A DNA stretch of 64,000 bases, from contig NW_025335269.1 in NCBI RefSeq assembly GCF_004798865.1, positions 20,477,208-20,541,207 of the forward strand. The letters run 5' to 3'. The first letter of the stretch is position 1; each line of letters begins with the position of its first letter. The DNA comes from Varanus komodoensis (lineage: Eukaryota > Chordata > Lepidosauria > Squamata > Varanidae). Positions 35,128-46,935 of this stretch are shown one piece after another. The translations under genes were made by a program, and so were the position numbers. A model generated the notes under the pieces. That model ran no database searches. It saw nothing but the letters and a program-made list of their open reading frames with translations, and was not told the origin of the DNA.

Positions 35128-36055
35128 GCTGTCTGGCATCTTTGCAACTCTCAGTAGAAGAACCTGGAGGTGCTGTGCCACCAGTTCCAATCCTTAAATG
35201 AAGCCTGGATTGCCTAAGAGATTTCCCAGTCCTGTTGTTTCTGGCATCAAGCCTGCTGCCAGCTTTATTACTTGGAGAGGCAACCATCATGCTGAGAAGC
35301 TCATTTGGCCCCAGCTACACAAGCTGTAAGCACTGCCTGGAGACACGGGAGTCTCACTTTCTGCAGGCACCTGCATTTTTTAAATAATGCCATCAGATTC
35401 TTGAGGACGGAAGCGGAGTGTGTGGAATAAAGGAACCTGCAAAGCAAAGGTTAATTCCTATTCCCAGTATCCCATTCATTCTGCCTGCTTCCACTATAGC
35501 TCTCTGTTTTGTAAGTCTGCAAGGTGGGCTGCTACTGATGTTTTGCCTGCATATAAATCAAATGAGTCATCCAACTGGGCATTGCTGGAATATGAAGATA
35601 TTGGGGTGCAGGGAGGAAATCTGATAACTGCTCTTGATTCTTGTTTTCAGGGTGAAATATAGATTCTGTTCTTCTTAGCTGAAAAGTTCAAGTATGATTT
35701 TTTTTTTCAAAATAAACCAACCAGAATATGGGGCTTAATCAGACTGATTGAATTTTTAATAAGACAATGCCATTTATTTGACCTTTCTTAAAATATTTTG
35801 CCTTGGGTGCATGAAAGTATAGCATCTTATTATGGCTTTTTGCGCCTTCTAGGCAACATGGTCTGGTGAACTGTCTTTCAAATGAAACTATTTTTACTTG
35901 TCAATGAGAGGTGTTCAAGATTCACATTGAGAACTACTTCAGATTATAATTTACTCAAATGTGACTTTCTAATTTGGAACAAGAGGGTTCAGTCACTTTG
36001 AGAATTGCTTATTCCATCTACTTTATCAAATTGTATAGCTCTGGAACCCAAATAA
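35128..36055. other. Unassigned non-coding sequence
   Basis: No supported gene or named repeat. A T run lies near 35697-35708. Confidence 0.35.
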
Positions 36056-36172
36056 ATTAGATCGACTTAGACTAGTATATCCATTGAAATTAATGGGATA
36101 CATTAGCCAGGACCAACTTCAGTCCCATTGACTACAGTAGGGTAGTTTTAAGCACAATTAAGACTGGATCAA
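36056..36172. repeat. Short palindromic interspersed repeat ('cccattga' family)
   Basis: 'tatccattgaaattaatggg', 'cttcagtcccattgactaca', 'gtagttttaagcacaattaa' and 'gactggatcaaacc' repeat the order seen at 14000-14112 and 18786-18910. Confidence 0.5.
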
Positions 36173-38314
36173 ACCTACTGTCAGTATTTGGCAATGGGCA
36201 AAAACAAATTTTATCAGCTATATTTTTCCTGGAAAGAGGGTGTGATCACTGTTGCCCAGTTGTCCTAACTGAGCTGTCTACATGGGGCTGTCCTTTAATG
36301 ATGTTCAGAAGCCACAGTGGTTTAGAATGCAGGAGCCAGATTACCATAATATCAAAGTACAGAGTTAATTTGTGTTATTTGTCTCCACTAATTGTGATAG
36401 CCTTATTATGTCCTAGAAGAAAAACCTGCCCTTCTGCAAAGCAGCTCAGTCTACACCAGTTTCCAGAAATTTGCAATCTGTATGCTGCTGGTTAAATCAA
36501 CTTCAACATGGCACTTTTAATTCTGTAAACAAACCATTTCACATCCTTTTGCAGACCCTTTCAGCCCTCCTGCTTTGCTTTTGAGAGCAAAGTTTCACAA
36601 ATTAATACAGCTTATTCACTCACATGTAATAATTATAGTGTCTACTTCTTAGAGCCGCCAGAAGCTGCACCCCACCAGGGTGAAAAATAGTGACAGCAAC
36701 AAAGAACAATGCACTGTACAGAATCCTAAGCAGGGATTTGCTTGCTTGCCATGTGTAATGAAACATCAGTGCCTTTCATCATGCTGAAGTAAGTTATCGT
36801 ACTAAAAGCTCTTTCTATATTGCAATCTGGGCAAGTACAGAGTGGGCGTGCTCAAAAGGAGACCTGAACAATGGATAATTTAATTTTGCTGTTGTTATGA
36901 TGATTGTCATCTCCTTGGCAGTTTTCCATAATAAAGACAAGTACAAAACTGGCAAATTTAATTATTGCTACCTCAACTCGTAGCGTGAAGTAATGTTTAA
37001 AGCTTCACATGGATTTGGAAATGCTCGTCCTTCATGTACTTTGCTTTCCCTATAATTTCAGAAACTCAGAACAAATCTGGGTTTCCATTCCTAAAGACAG
37101 TTGTTTCTACCACCAGCTCCAGTGGTTCAGCATGGGGTAGACAACCTTTTTTTTGTTCCACGAGAACTTCAGGCAATTTGAGAAACTGTCTGGGAATCCA
37201 TCACATAATGGGCATACTGCAGGTGAAAGCCCACAGACACTTGCCATCTTCATTTCCTAAGAGCATATCTTAGTCTCATGGGTGTCCCAGAGGCACACAT
37301 GGGAAAAGATGGAAGCTGTTCACACTCTCCGGCTTTGAAGCAATACAAGCTTTGACAGCAAAAAAGTTTGCTCTTCTCCTAAAAAATTAAAAGTGCAAGC
37401 AGTAGGACACCTCTGTGTGCAACAAGAAAGCTGCCTGAAGGCAAACATGGCCCACAGGGACTATATAGCCCATCCAAATTATAATTGAGAAGCTGTTGCC
37501 AAATTTCTTGCCGTGAACAACTCATGTGCTCTTTCTTGTTCCTGTTCTCCACTGCTATGGCAATGGGCGGTGATGTTCATTCTCTCTTTTTCCATCTTTC
37601 TGGCTTGTACTATGCAACATTTACAAGAGCTTCTGTGCCATGCATAATTCTCCTTCTATCCTCAGGGATCTCACAGATTGCTCCCAGTTATGTATGTCCC
37701 CCAGCCCATGACTTCTTGTTTTTGCCCTCTATAACCTTAGTCCTCGTAAGAGAAGAAAAGGGGTGATGTAAAAGAACAAGCACATTCACCATGCTTGACT
37801 GAAGCTTTTTATTATCCCCGGCGCTTAAGCTAATTAACCAAGTGATTCTCTGAGTAGTTTGTTTCTTAACAGCAGCCTAATAATAAGCAACTTCAATTCC
37901 CACTGAATTCACTCAGAGAGTCGAAGCCACACAACCTTGCCAGATAGAGTCTTAAGGGAACATATAAACATACTTGAGCGACCAATATTTTCATAATGGC
38001 TTTGTTTATGTGCTAGTAAAACTACTGATGGAAAGAAACTCCTGCCCAATGATGTGGAGATGCCTGATGGACAAAACACCTGTCTCTGGCCTCATCAATT
38101 TGAACTTTCTATTGTTTTCCTTTTGTCTTATATGAAGCATCACAGGATGGGGGTGCTTCCCCACTCCTTTGTCGTGTCTTACTTATTTTTAAAATTCATT
38201 TGTATTGCAAAATTTTGAGAAAAAAATGAATATTAAAGAAATTCAGCACTGATATGCATTACCTAATGTGATTAGTGCAAATGGGAAAGTATGCAAGAGT
38301 GTATCACTGCTAGT
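36173..38314. other. Unassigned non-coding sequence
   Basis: 2.1 kb with only short scattered frames and no recognised repeat. Confidence 0.35.
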
Positions 38315-38385
38315 TGCATTTATTTATTTTATTATTTTATTTATTATGTTCCTTTAGTCAAATGACTCTCAGGATACGTTATAAA
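38315..38385 (-). repeat. Probable worn L2-type 3' tail
   Basis: 'tgcatttatttattttatta', then 'atgttcctttagtcaaatga', then 'ctctcaggatacgttataaa' follows the loose pattern of the tails at 17036 and 49240 (TTTATT run, 'tat..c.cc', 'ctcagg', 'gcttataa'). Confidence 0.35.
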
Positions 38386-40663
38386 ATCAGCCTTTCCCAT
38401 AAGAGAAAAAAATTATCTGCAAATCTTCAGAATCCAGATGACTCAGAAAAAGCTAGTCCGCTAAGGGATCTGCAGGTCACATCTATAGAAATCCAAAGTT
38501 ATTTGAATCCATTGTGGATTTCCTTGACATCCCTACTAGAAACTCCCATTTTACTCTGTTCCAGGAAGTCAGATCTCTGGCAGCTTCAGATCCAGCAGGC
38601 TCTGCTAGTACTGACCCCTTCCCATAGCTACTACAGTTATTCTCAGCCCTCATTATTGTCTGATCCTAAGCTGCAGCATAACATTGGCATGTCTTCTGGG
38701 TTTTCTGATATTTCAGATATTGCAGATATTTTTCACCAATGTGTTCCTCACATGTCTGAATGTACCCACTGGTTTTAATTTTCACCCAGTCTCTTGTCCC
38801 AAGGATTCAGCGAGCGTGAGTAGCACCCATAAAACATTAGAGACATTTCCCTGTCTCCCAGAAGGCTCACAAACATATGTGCAGAATATTGCAGTCTAAT
38901 AGTATAATTAAGATGAGCACTATTGGCTTGATTGCTCGGTTTTCATATTAGAAGAGATACATTGTTGTCTCCTTTTGCTGACCCACCGTTCACCCACTTT
39001 TTAATCTTGCTTTAAGTGTTCCCCTGGCATTTCTTTTGTTCCCTGGAAGCTTTGAGGAAGACAGATTGTTTCATCTGAGTTTAGTTCTGGGGCTGCTAAG
39101 CTGCTAACAAAACCCTTGGTGTAAACTAAAGCAGCTTCATTACCACTACATTTTTCACATGGCTGCCATATGTGGCTCCAAGGGACCATTCCATCAACTG
39201 AGAACTACTCCTCGTTTTTTTCTAAATGCCTTGTGTGTACTTCTGTTTGTGTGGTTTGTGAGGGAAACTAAACTGGGAGAAGTCCTCCAGTTTCAGCTTT
39301 TGTGTGTCATGTTTATTGGCTTGGAAGAGGAATTTAGGAAATGAGCGGTGGGGTATTTTCCAGGCAGTCCATATTTTTCCATATTTTCTGGATGGCAACT
39401 TCAGAGAGGGGTGAAAGGAGATGAGGAGGGGAAGGGACTGAGGAGGCTAGGGTATGAGGTACCCTTCCCCCCTCTTTTGAGAAACTCCAGCTACATAGGC
39501 AAAAAAGGCAGATTACCAGGACAAGGAAGTGAGACTTCCCTCCTCCAGTCCTGCTCTGCAATGGATGCCCAGAAGCCTCCTAGTTCAAGGGCCTGCAGAC
39601 ATCACAATAGGACTGTGCCCTCTGTTAATTGCTTAGAAAATGTGAGTGTCCTTAGTGGAAGTCAGAGAACATCACCAATTCTCCATCCTAACAACTGTCA
39701 ACAAGAACAAGAAATCTGCCTGCCCGTCCCCAGGGAATTCAGTTTCAAGGAGCAGGACATAGAAGCTAACCTGCTACAGTATAGATTCCTTGTTAGGAAG
39801 ACAAGATTTGACTTTTTGATAGAAGATTCTGAAACATTGTCCTGCATATCCCACAGGACGTTTTCCTGTATTCCCTGAGGAAAGATTGTTTGCATTGCTG
39901 CCTAACTTGCTATCTTCTAACTTGCCTGGAGGTACCCCACTGGATATTTTATTTCACACTCTGCAGCAATATTTTGCTCAGAAGAAAAGTAGGCTGATTC
40001 ATTCTCTCTTTACATCAAGAGAGTGACTGATGACAGAATCTGTAGTTTGTCTAAGGGATTTTGCAATCCCCAGAGAGTCTGCAGCTTCCTTGCAAGAATG
40101 CCTAAAAGAACAACTGGACTTTGAGGTCTTCTGTGAGGTCTTGCATTCAAAGTTGTTTCCTGCCAGCTATTCGAAGCTCTTAGCCCAAAGCCATGGAGAA
40201 AGAGGTTATCAGGTCAAGTCTGCACATTTTTGCTTCTGCAGAAACCATTCACCTGAGACACAGTTCATTCCATTTTGACAAAGGATGGAGTTAATCATTC
40301 ACCTCAATCTGAGCTTTCTAGTTGGGTTCAGCTAGAACTATGGACTTTACAGACAAATGCTGGGCAGCTACAACTGGTCAGCCATGCCTCCATCACTTAG
40401 GCAGTCTTTTCTCATAAGCATATCATCTCATGAACACTGACTGCAACACCTGTAAGAAACAAAGATGCTTGGCTAGGGCATGCACAAAGCATGGGGCAAC
40501 CCAGTGACATCAAAATGATCACTGAGTGGCCCACCTCAAACACCTGATGGACAGAATCAAGACATAGAACCATTTCCTTTTTCTGGTCCACAGGAATGGG
40601 ACTTGCATGCCTTGCAGGGACCACCAGCAGTTGTCACCGTACTGAATTGTGGTTCATATTATG
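38386..40663. other. Unassigned sequence with several long frames
   Basis: Frames of 154 (38314-38778, +), 176 (39348-39878, +) and 82 codons (40030-40278, +) are longer than usual for this AT content. None has a motif I can tie to a family, and there is no recognisable terminal repeat. It may be an old, strongly decayed mobile element or chance. Confidence 0.25.
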
Positions 40664-40845
40664 TATGATCTGAAGGCACATAAGGCATCCACCATGTTGA
40701 AGCTAAACAGGTCTGGGGCTGGCCCTTGCTTGGATGGGAGACCACCTGGGAGCCACATGTAGCCACCTTGAATTCCACAATAGGAGAAAGGTGGGATATA
40801 AATATATATAAAATATAAATAATATAAATATAAATGAATAAATAT
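40664..40845 (+). mobile_element. 5S-rRNA-derived SINE with L2-like tail
   Basis: The head retains the 5S rRNA internal promoter. Box A-like GAAGCTAAACAGG lies at about 40699-40711, and box C-like TTGGATGGGAGACCACCTGG at about 40730-40749. These are nearly identical to the vertebrate 5S sequence, with 'ggctggcccttgct' between. The 3' part 'ccaccttgaattcc' and 'gaaaggtgggatataaatat' ends in an AT-rich tail (40800-40845) of L2/MIR type. A true 5S gene is excluded by the mutated 5' third, the missing 5S 3' end and the foreign tail. It is non-coding. SINEs with 5S heads are known from vertebrates including reptiles. Confidence 0.82.
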
Positions 40846-40939
40846 CCTTTATGGGGCACCAATAGACACAGTGTTAGACACAGTAGCAGCATGAGGCACA
40901 GACATTCTACCAGGCACACTCATCTCACCTTGTTCTATT

Positions 40940-41012
40940 TGCTGGCAGGTAAATGGAAGCCGCCCCGAGGCTTTTGCGAATGGGGCGGCATATAAGTGTT
41001 CCAAATAAATAA
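40940..41012 (+). repeat. L2/SINE-type 3' tail with perfect 8-bp stem-loop
   Basis: GCCGCCCC (40959-40966) and GGGGCGGC (40982-40989) form a perfect stem around 'gaggcttttgcgaat'. They are followed by 'atataagtgttccaaataaa' and TAAA repeats. It is the same tail, in the opposite orientation, as 24375-24530. Nothing upstream is recognisable as the element body. Confidence 0.65.
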
Positions 41013-43789
41013 ATGTCTTCTGTATCGGTACATGGTACAGTTACTGGGGAACCTACAAGTTCCCTGCTGTTCACTTCAGCAGAGCCAGTTTCATCTACTC
41101 ATCACAAAAGATGCACATAGGATGCAACTCATAGGATGCAACCGGCCTGAAGGTTTTAAATTGAGTTGGTCAGCTCTCCTGCATTGTCAGATGCAGTGCA
41201 CCAACTATGCACACAATGTGGACCTGTACTTGACAAGAGAGGTGCTGAAGGGATGTCAGGTTTGAATGACTACTGAAGAAGGAGCTACAGTTTTTCAAGG
41301 CTGACCCAGGGAAATCTGTGTTGAAGGAAGGCAGATACCACTTAGATCAGATCACCCAATTGCCTATACATCTCAGGATTATGCTATGAATCATTCTATT
41401 CCTTTCTTATATTCTTTGTTCCAAGCATTCTTGATCTGTTGAAAGATATTGTGCATACAGTCTTGATATTCCAAGACATGAACAGTGCACCCTTTTGCTC
41501 TTCTCCATTTTTTTTTTTTTCTGGTGAGAATTTCACGCTCCATTCTGTATCCTCAGCTGTGCCTCACATTTAGTAAATGCTCACATCAAGGGAATGTTTG
41601 TGTTTCTGTGTCTGTCATTTCCAGCCACTGACTTGGAAAAGAAATCCTTTTATCCTGTTATGCGGGATTTTCACAAACACCAGCTTCTGTCAACCAGGCA
41701 ATCAAATCAGTCCAGATCTGACATGATGACACTAGATCTATTCCCCATTTGTGTTATCTTACTGTGCAACCCTCAGGTAGACCATGGTGCGCATTGCTAC
41801 TGAGTGTATCCTCTGCCATCCCATTCTCAATGCTATGTGTATTCCTGTAATAATTGCTTCTGCAGACCTCCATGTTGGTGCAGTGCTGTTGGGCATAACT
41901 GTACCGATCTGAAAACATATGTTCTTTTCCCTGCTAACATCCAGGACAGATGTCATGTTTTATGGCTCTCTGTAGATCCTTACCTCAAGCAGACATTGTG
42001 GTAATGACCAAAGTATCTTCCAAGCTTTACTCCCTTGCCAGTTAGGTGGCACACAGTTTAAATAGTGCTGTCCCAATAGAATTTTCTCACTTTTATGCCC
42101 ATTCTCATTTAATTTGATAAATGGGAAGTTGACTTTGAAGAGAAATTCAATAGTGAAGAAAATGTTAGAGAAGTTCTCATAGGTTGTGTTTGGATTTCTT
42201 GCACTTACCTTACTTAGCACATGGCCAAGGAGTGTGCACAAGTGTCCTTTTATTCATTGCATAAGTTTCTTGTCTGGCAGCCCATAGCCTCCTTGGCTTC
42301 CCATCCTTTAATTAAAAGCCAAGGGAAGACATCATGAAGGCATTATTCTCACTGGCTTTTTCAGATCAGGATAGATAGGCAGCCTGGGAAATTGCAGGCC
42401 AATGGAGAGATGCATGATAGAAATAGCACACATATACATGAGCATGAGCACTCTCATCCACCTCACTGTAATTAGATATGCTCAAAACCACCACACAAAT
42501 AGAAGATAAACCATCCTGAGAACCAAGTAGAACAATGGAAGCCTCTTTCATGGGGGAAGAAAATATTGAAAGACTCAGAGGATACTGGAGTTCACATGAT
42601 ACTGTTCCCCTCATCCCTGCAATGTGGTGGATATGGAATGGGAAGTCCAGCCTGCCCCCAGAGTTGATGCTGTTGCCAGTTGCAGCAGCAACCCAAGGAA
42701 ATGGAAATCCCTTCGGAAAAATGAAATAAGTGGTGCTGTACCATGATGACAGGGAGCCCTACCTGTGAGAAAATGTGAAGCATAATTCCCACCCAAGAAG
42801 AAATCCTGTGGAATTGTCCCCACAATTTCTCTGCCTACTAATAGGGCACAGAATTTTGAGAAGCCATATGTGCACAGTCTAGTTTAAAGTAACTCCTCTT
42901 TCTTGAAGGAAAAAAGTAAAGCAGATAACGATGATAAAACCATGGCATGCAATGTTTTTAAAACAGAATTTTCCATGCAAAAGCTCTACTTTCTGTTCAT
43001 GGTGCCTTGAGGAAAGAATGGTCTGATCTAGCTTTGTTTGTTTTTCTTCTGATTTTCCTGCCTCAGCTGTGTACAAGAACTGCATATCACAGCAATTTTC
43101 AGCAAATGTAGCAGACCTATTTTTAAATGCAGAATGATTGTTTTGTTTCTAGAAAGATGGCTGGGTCCTGTTCAATTTTTAAATGAAGATCATTACTGAG
43201 TTTAATCATTTTAATCCTGTAATATGAAATTTAATTTCTAAATAATGAGGTCACTCAATTCTTGGGAATTCCAATATGAGTACATATAACCTGTTGACAT
43301 GAGTTACCCAGAAGAATACATGGGTTTATGGGAGTGGCCCATAGGTGATGTTTCACAAAGTAACAATTGTAGAGCTTCATGTTAAAATCCTGATAGGCAT
43401 GAGCAAGTCTGCAAGATGCAGCAGTTTTCCTTTGTATTCTTTCCATGTGGATCAGTTCAGCCATGTGGGGTGGTTTCTCCATGCCTGCTTTAAATACCTA
43501 CTCAGACAGATAAAATCTGAGTCTTCATAGATTTGAAGCTCTGCAATGAAGGGCAGGGACATCTGGGGAATCTTTTTCACTCTGTACCTGTAAAGAAAGC
43601 CTCTAATAATCAATTATGGTGTGGTTCACCCCTGCAGATTAATCACTTGATGTGACTGGATTATTCTGGGTATTACAGGGAACTTGTACCTCAAATTTAG
43701 TCTTTGTCAGTGGAGGCAGTTCACCATTCAGTTGCCAGATATCACATGTAGATTTTCCGTGTAGATTTGAGGGGAGGTAGTCAAGAACC
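41013..43789. other. Unassigned non-coding sequence
   Basis: 2.8 kb without a supported gene or named repeat. A T run of about 13 lies at 41508-41520. Many small frames occur on both strands with no recognised product. Confidence 0.35.
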
Positions 43790-45023
43790 CTCCTTCATGG
43801 ATCACTGCCTTGTCGTGGCAAAGGGTCTTGTGTAGCTCAATGAAGCTATGAGCTATGCCGTGCCCAAGACAGACAGGTCATAGCAGAGAGCTATGACAAA
43901 ATGTGATCCACTGGAGAATGAAATGGCAACCCACTCCAATATCTTTGCTATGAAAACATCATGGACAGTACCAAAAGGCAAAAAGATAGGATGCCGGAAG
44001 ATGAGCCCCTCAGGTCGGAAGGTGTGCAATATGCTACTGGGGAAGAGCAGAGGACTAGTACTAGTAGCGCCAGAAAGAATGAAGCGACTGGGTCAAAGCC
44101 AAAAGGACACTCAGTTGCAGATGTATCTGGTGGTGAAAGGAAAGTCTGATGCTGCAAAGATCTGTATTCCATAGGAACCTGGAATGTAAGATCCATGAAT
44201 CAAGGCAAGCTGGATGTGGTCAAACAAGAGATGACTAGACTGAACATTGACATCTTAGGAATCAGTGAACTAAAATGGACAGGAATGGGTGAATTTAATT
44301 CAGATGACCATCAGGTATACTACTGTGGGCAAGAATCCCTCAGAAGAAATGGAGTAGCCTTCATAGTCAATAAAAGAGTAGGAAAAGCAGTACTGGGGTA
44401 CAATCTCCAAAATGACAGAATGATCTCAGTTCGAATCGAAGGAAAACCATTCAACATCACAATAGTCCAAGTCTGTGCCCCAACCACTGGTGCTGAAGAG
44501 GCTGAAGTTGACCGGTTCTATGAAGGCCTACAACACCTTCTAGAATTAACACCAAAAAATGATGTCCTCATCATCATGGGGGATTGGAATGCTAAAGTAG
44601 GAAGCCAAAAGATAACTGGAATAATAGGCAAGTTTGGCCTTGGAGTACAAAATGAAGCAGGGCACAGATAAAAACTCCTGTGAGTCCCTTGGACCACAAG
44701 GCAATCAAACCAGTCAGTCCTAGAGGAGATCAACCCTGACTGCTCTTTAGAAGGCCAGATACTGAAGATGAAACTCAAATACTTTGGCCACCTAAGGAGA
44801 AGGAAGGACTCCCTGGAGAAGAGCCTAATGCTGGGAAGAATAGATGGCAAAAGAAGAACGGGATGGCAGAGGATGAGGTGGCTAGATGGAGTCACTGAAG
44901 CAGTTGGTGTGAGCTTAAGTGGACTCCGGGGGATGGTGGAGAACAGGAAGGCCTGGAGGAATGTTGTCCATGGGGTTGCGATGGGTCGGACATGGCTTTG
45001 CAACTAACAACAACAACAACAAC
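43790..45023 (+). mobile_element. RTE-BovB LINE with both ends but most of RT deleted
   Basis: The 5' end 'catggatcactgccttgtcg' is the BovB start, followed by the 5' region ('atgagctatgccgtgccca', 'gatccactggagaatgaaat'). The AP endonuclease is open at 44195-44671: 'GKLDVVKQEMTRLNIDILGI', 'SELKWTGMGEFNSDDH', 'ILIIMGDWNAKVGS'-like. Right after 'NEAGHR' (about 44668) the sequence jumps to the BovB 3' end: 'aactcctgtgagtcccttgg', 'caaaccagtcagtcctagag', 'ctttggccacctaaggagaa', 'tggggttgcgatgggtcgga' and a terminal (CAA)n at 45000-45022. The whole RT catalytic region is missing. CAAGAACC borders it on both sides (43782-43789 and 45024-45031), a candidate target-site duplication. This would be inert on its own but keeps the 3' end needed for use by a full-length partner. 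Confidence 0.93.
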
Positions 45024-45031
45024 CAAGAACC

Positions 45032-45354
45032 ACTTTAAACCCTTTGAATCCACCTGCAGGCCACACACCACCTCACTGCTGAATATGGCAGCAGCGAAAG
45101 GAAAAAAAAGTGGCAGTTTGCTAACACATTTAAGCGGCAAACTGTTCTGGAGTGGTAAAAAGGTCAAATTTAGTCTGAGAATAAGCTAAAAATGATATTT
45201 GTCAGCAAACCACACAATAAATTTTAGAAATGCAGTGGAAGTGGCAGCAGCACTGCATTGGGAAGTGGTGTTGAGGCATGTGGGAAAGACCAGGTCCATG
45301 CTGTTGATTTGTGTTGTGCAAGTGAAAGCATGTTTAGTTGGGCTGCTGGTAACT
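45032..45354. other. Unassigned non-coding sequence
   Basis: No gene or named repeat is recognised between the BovB and MIR elements. Confidence 0.35.
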
Positions 45355-45590
45355 GAGAGCCAGTGTGGTGTTGTGATTAAGAGCACAGGACTGGGACTCA
45401 GGCAATCTGGATTAATGGAGCCAACTGGGTGACTTTGGGCCAGTCACAGACTCTCAGTCCAACCTGCCACACAGGGTTGTTGTTGTGGGAATAAAATTGA
45501 GAGCAAGAGGAGGAGTATGATGTAAAGCTCCTTGAATTCTTTAAAAAGGAAAAAAAGGTAGGATAGAAATCTAGTAAATAAATAAAGATT
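45355..45590 (+). mobile_element. MIR-type SINE, near full length
   Basis: The tRNA-like head 'gagccagtgtggtgttgtga', then 'ttaagagcacaggactggga', 'aactgggtgactttgggcca', 'gtcacagactctcagtccaa', 'cacacagggttgttgttgtg' and the tail 'ggtaggatagaaatctagta' ending in AAATAAAT. The orientation is plus. It matches the reverse-oriented copies at 19488 and 58812 block by block. It is non-coding. Confidence 0.88.
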
Positions 45591-46729
<1,139 letters not shown>

Positions 46730-46935
46730 AGAGAGCTGCTGTGGAGTAGTGGTTAAGAATGTTGGGCTGACACCATCTAAGTTTCTAGTTCCCACTTGAC
46801 TATGAAGCTCACTGGGTGACTTTGGGTCAGTCACTGACCCTCAGCCTAATGTACTTCACAGGGTTCTTGTGAGGATCAAATGAAGAGGAAGAGGAGGATT
46901 ATGCAAGCTTCAGGACAGAAATATAATAAATACAT
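46730..46935 (+). mobile_element. MIR-type SINE
   Basis: 'gctgtggagtagtggttaag', 'gaagctcactgggtgacttt', 'gggtcagtcactgaccctca', 'acttcacagggttcttgtga' and 'ggatcaaatgaagaggaaga', then 'gacagaaatataataaatac', follow MIR from head to tail. It is more diverged than the copy at 45355. Confidence 0.8.

Noticed and set aside
39348-39878. A 176-codon frame as a gene
   Set aside because: No recognised motif, no convincing start context or splice sites, and no similarity I can defend. Kept only as a low-interest finding.
40690-40765. A genuine 5S rRNA gene
   Set aside because: The 5' third is mutated, the 5S 3' end is missing and a SINE-type tail follows, so it is a 5S-derived SINE.
40996-41265. 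Possible polymerase-like remnant ('MVQLLGNLQVPCCSLQQSQF')
   Set aside because: The resemblance to the RT of any retroelement group is too weak, and there are no terminal repeats nearby.
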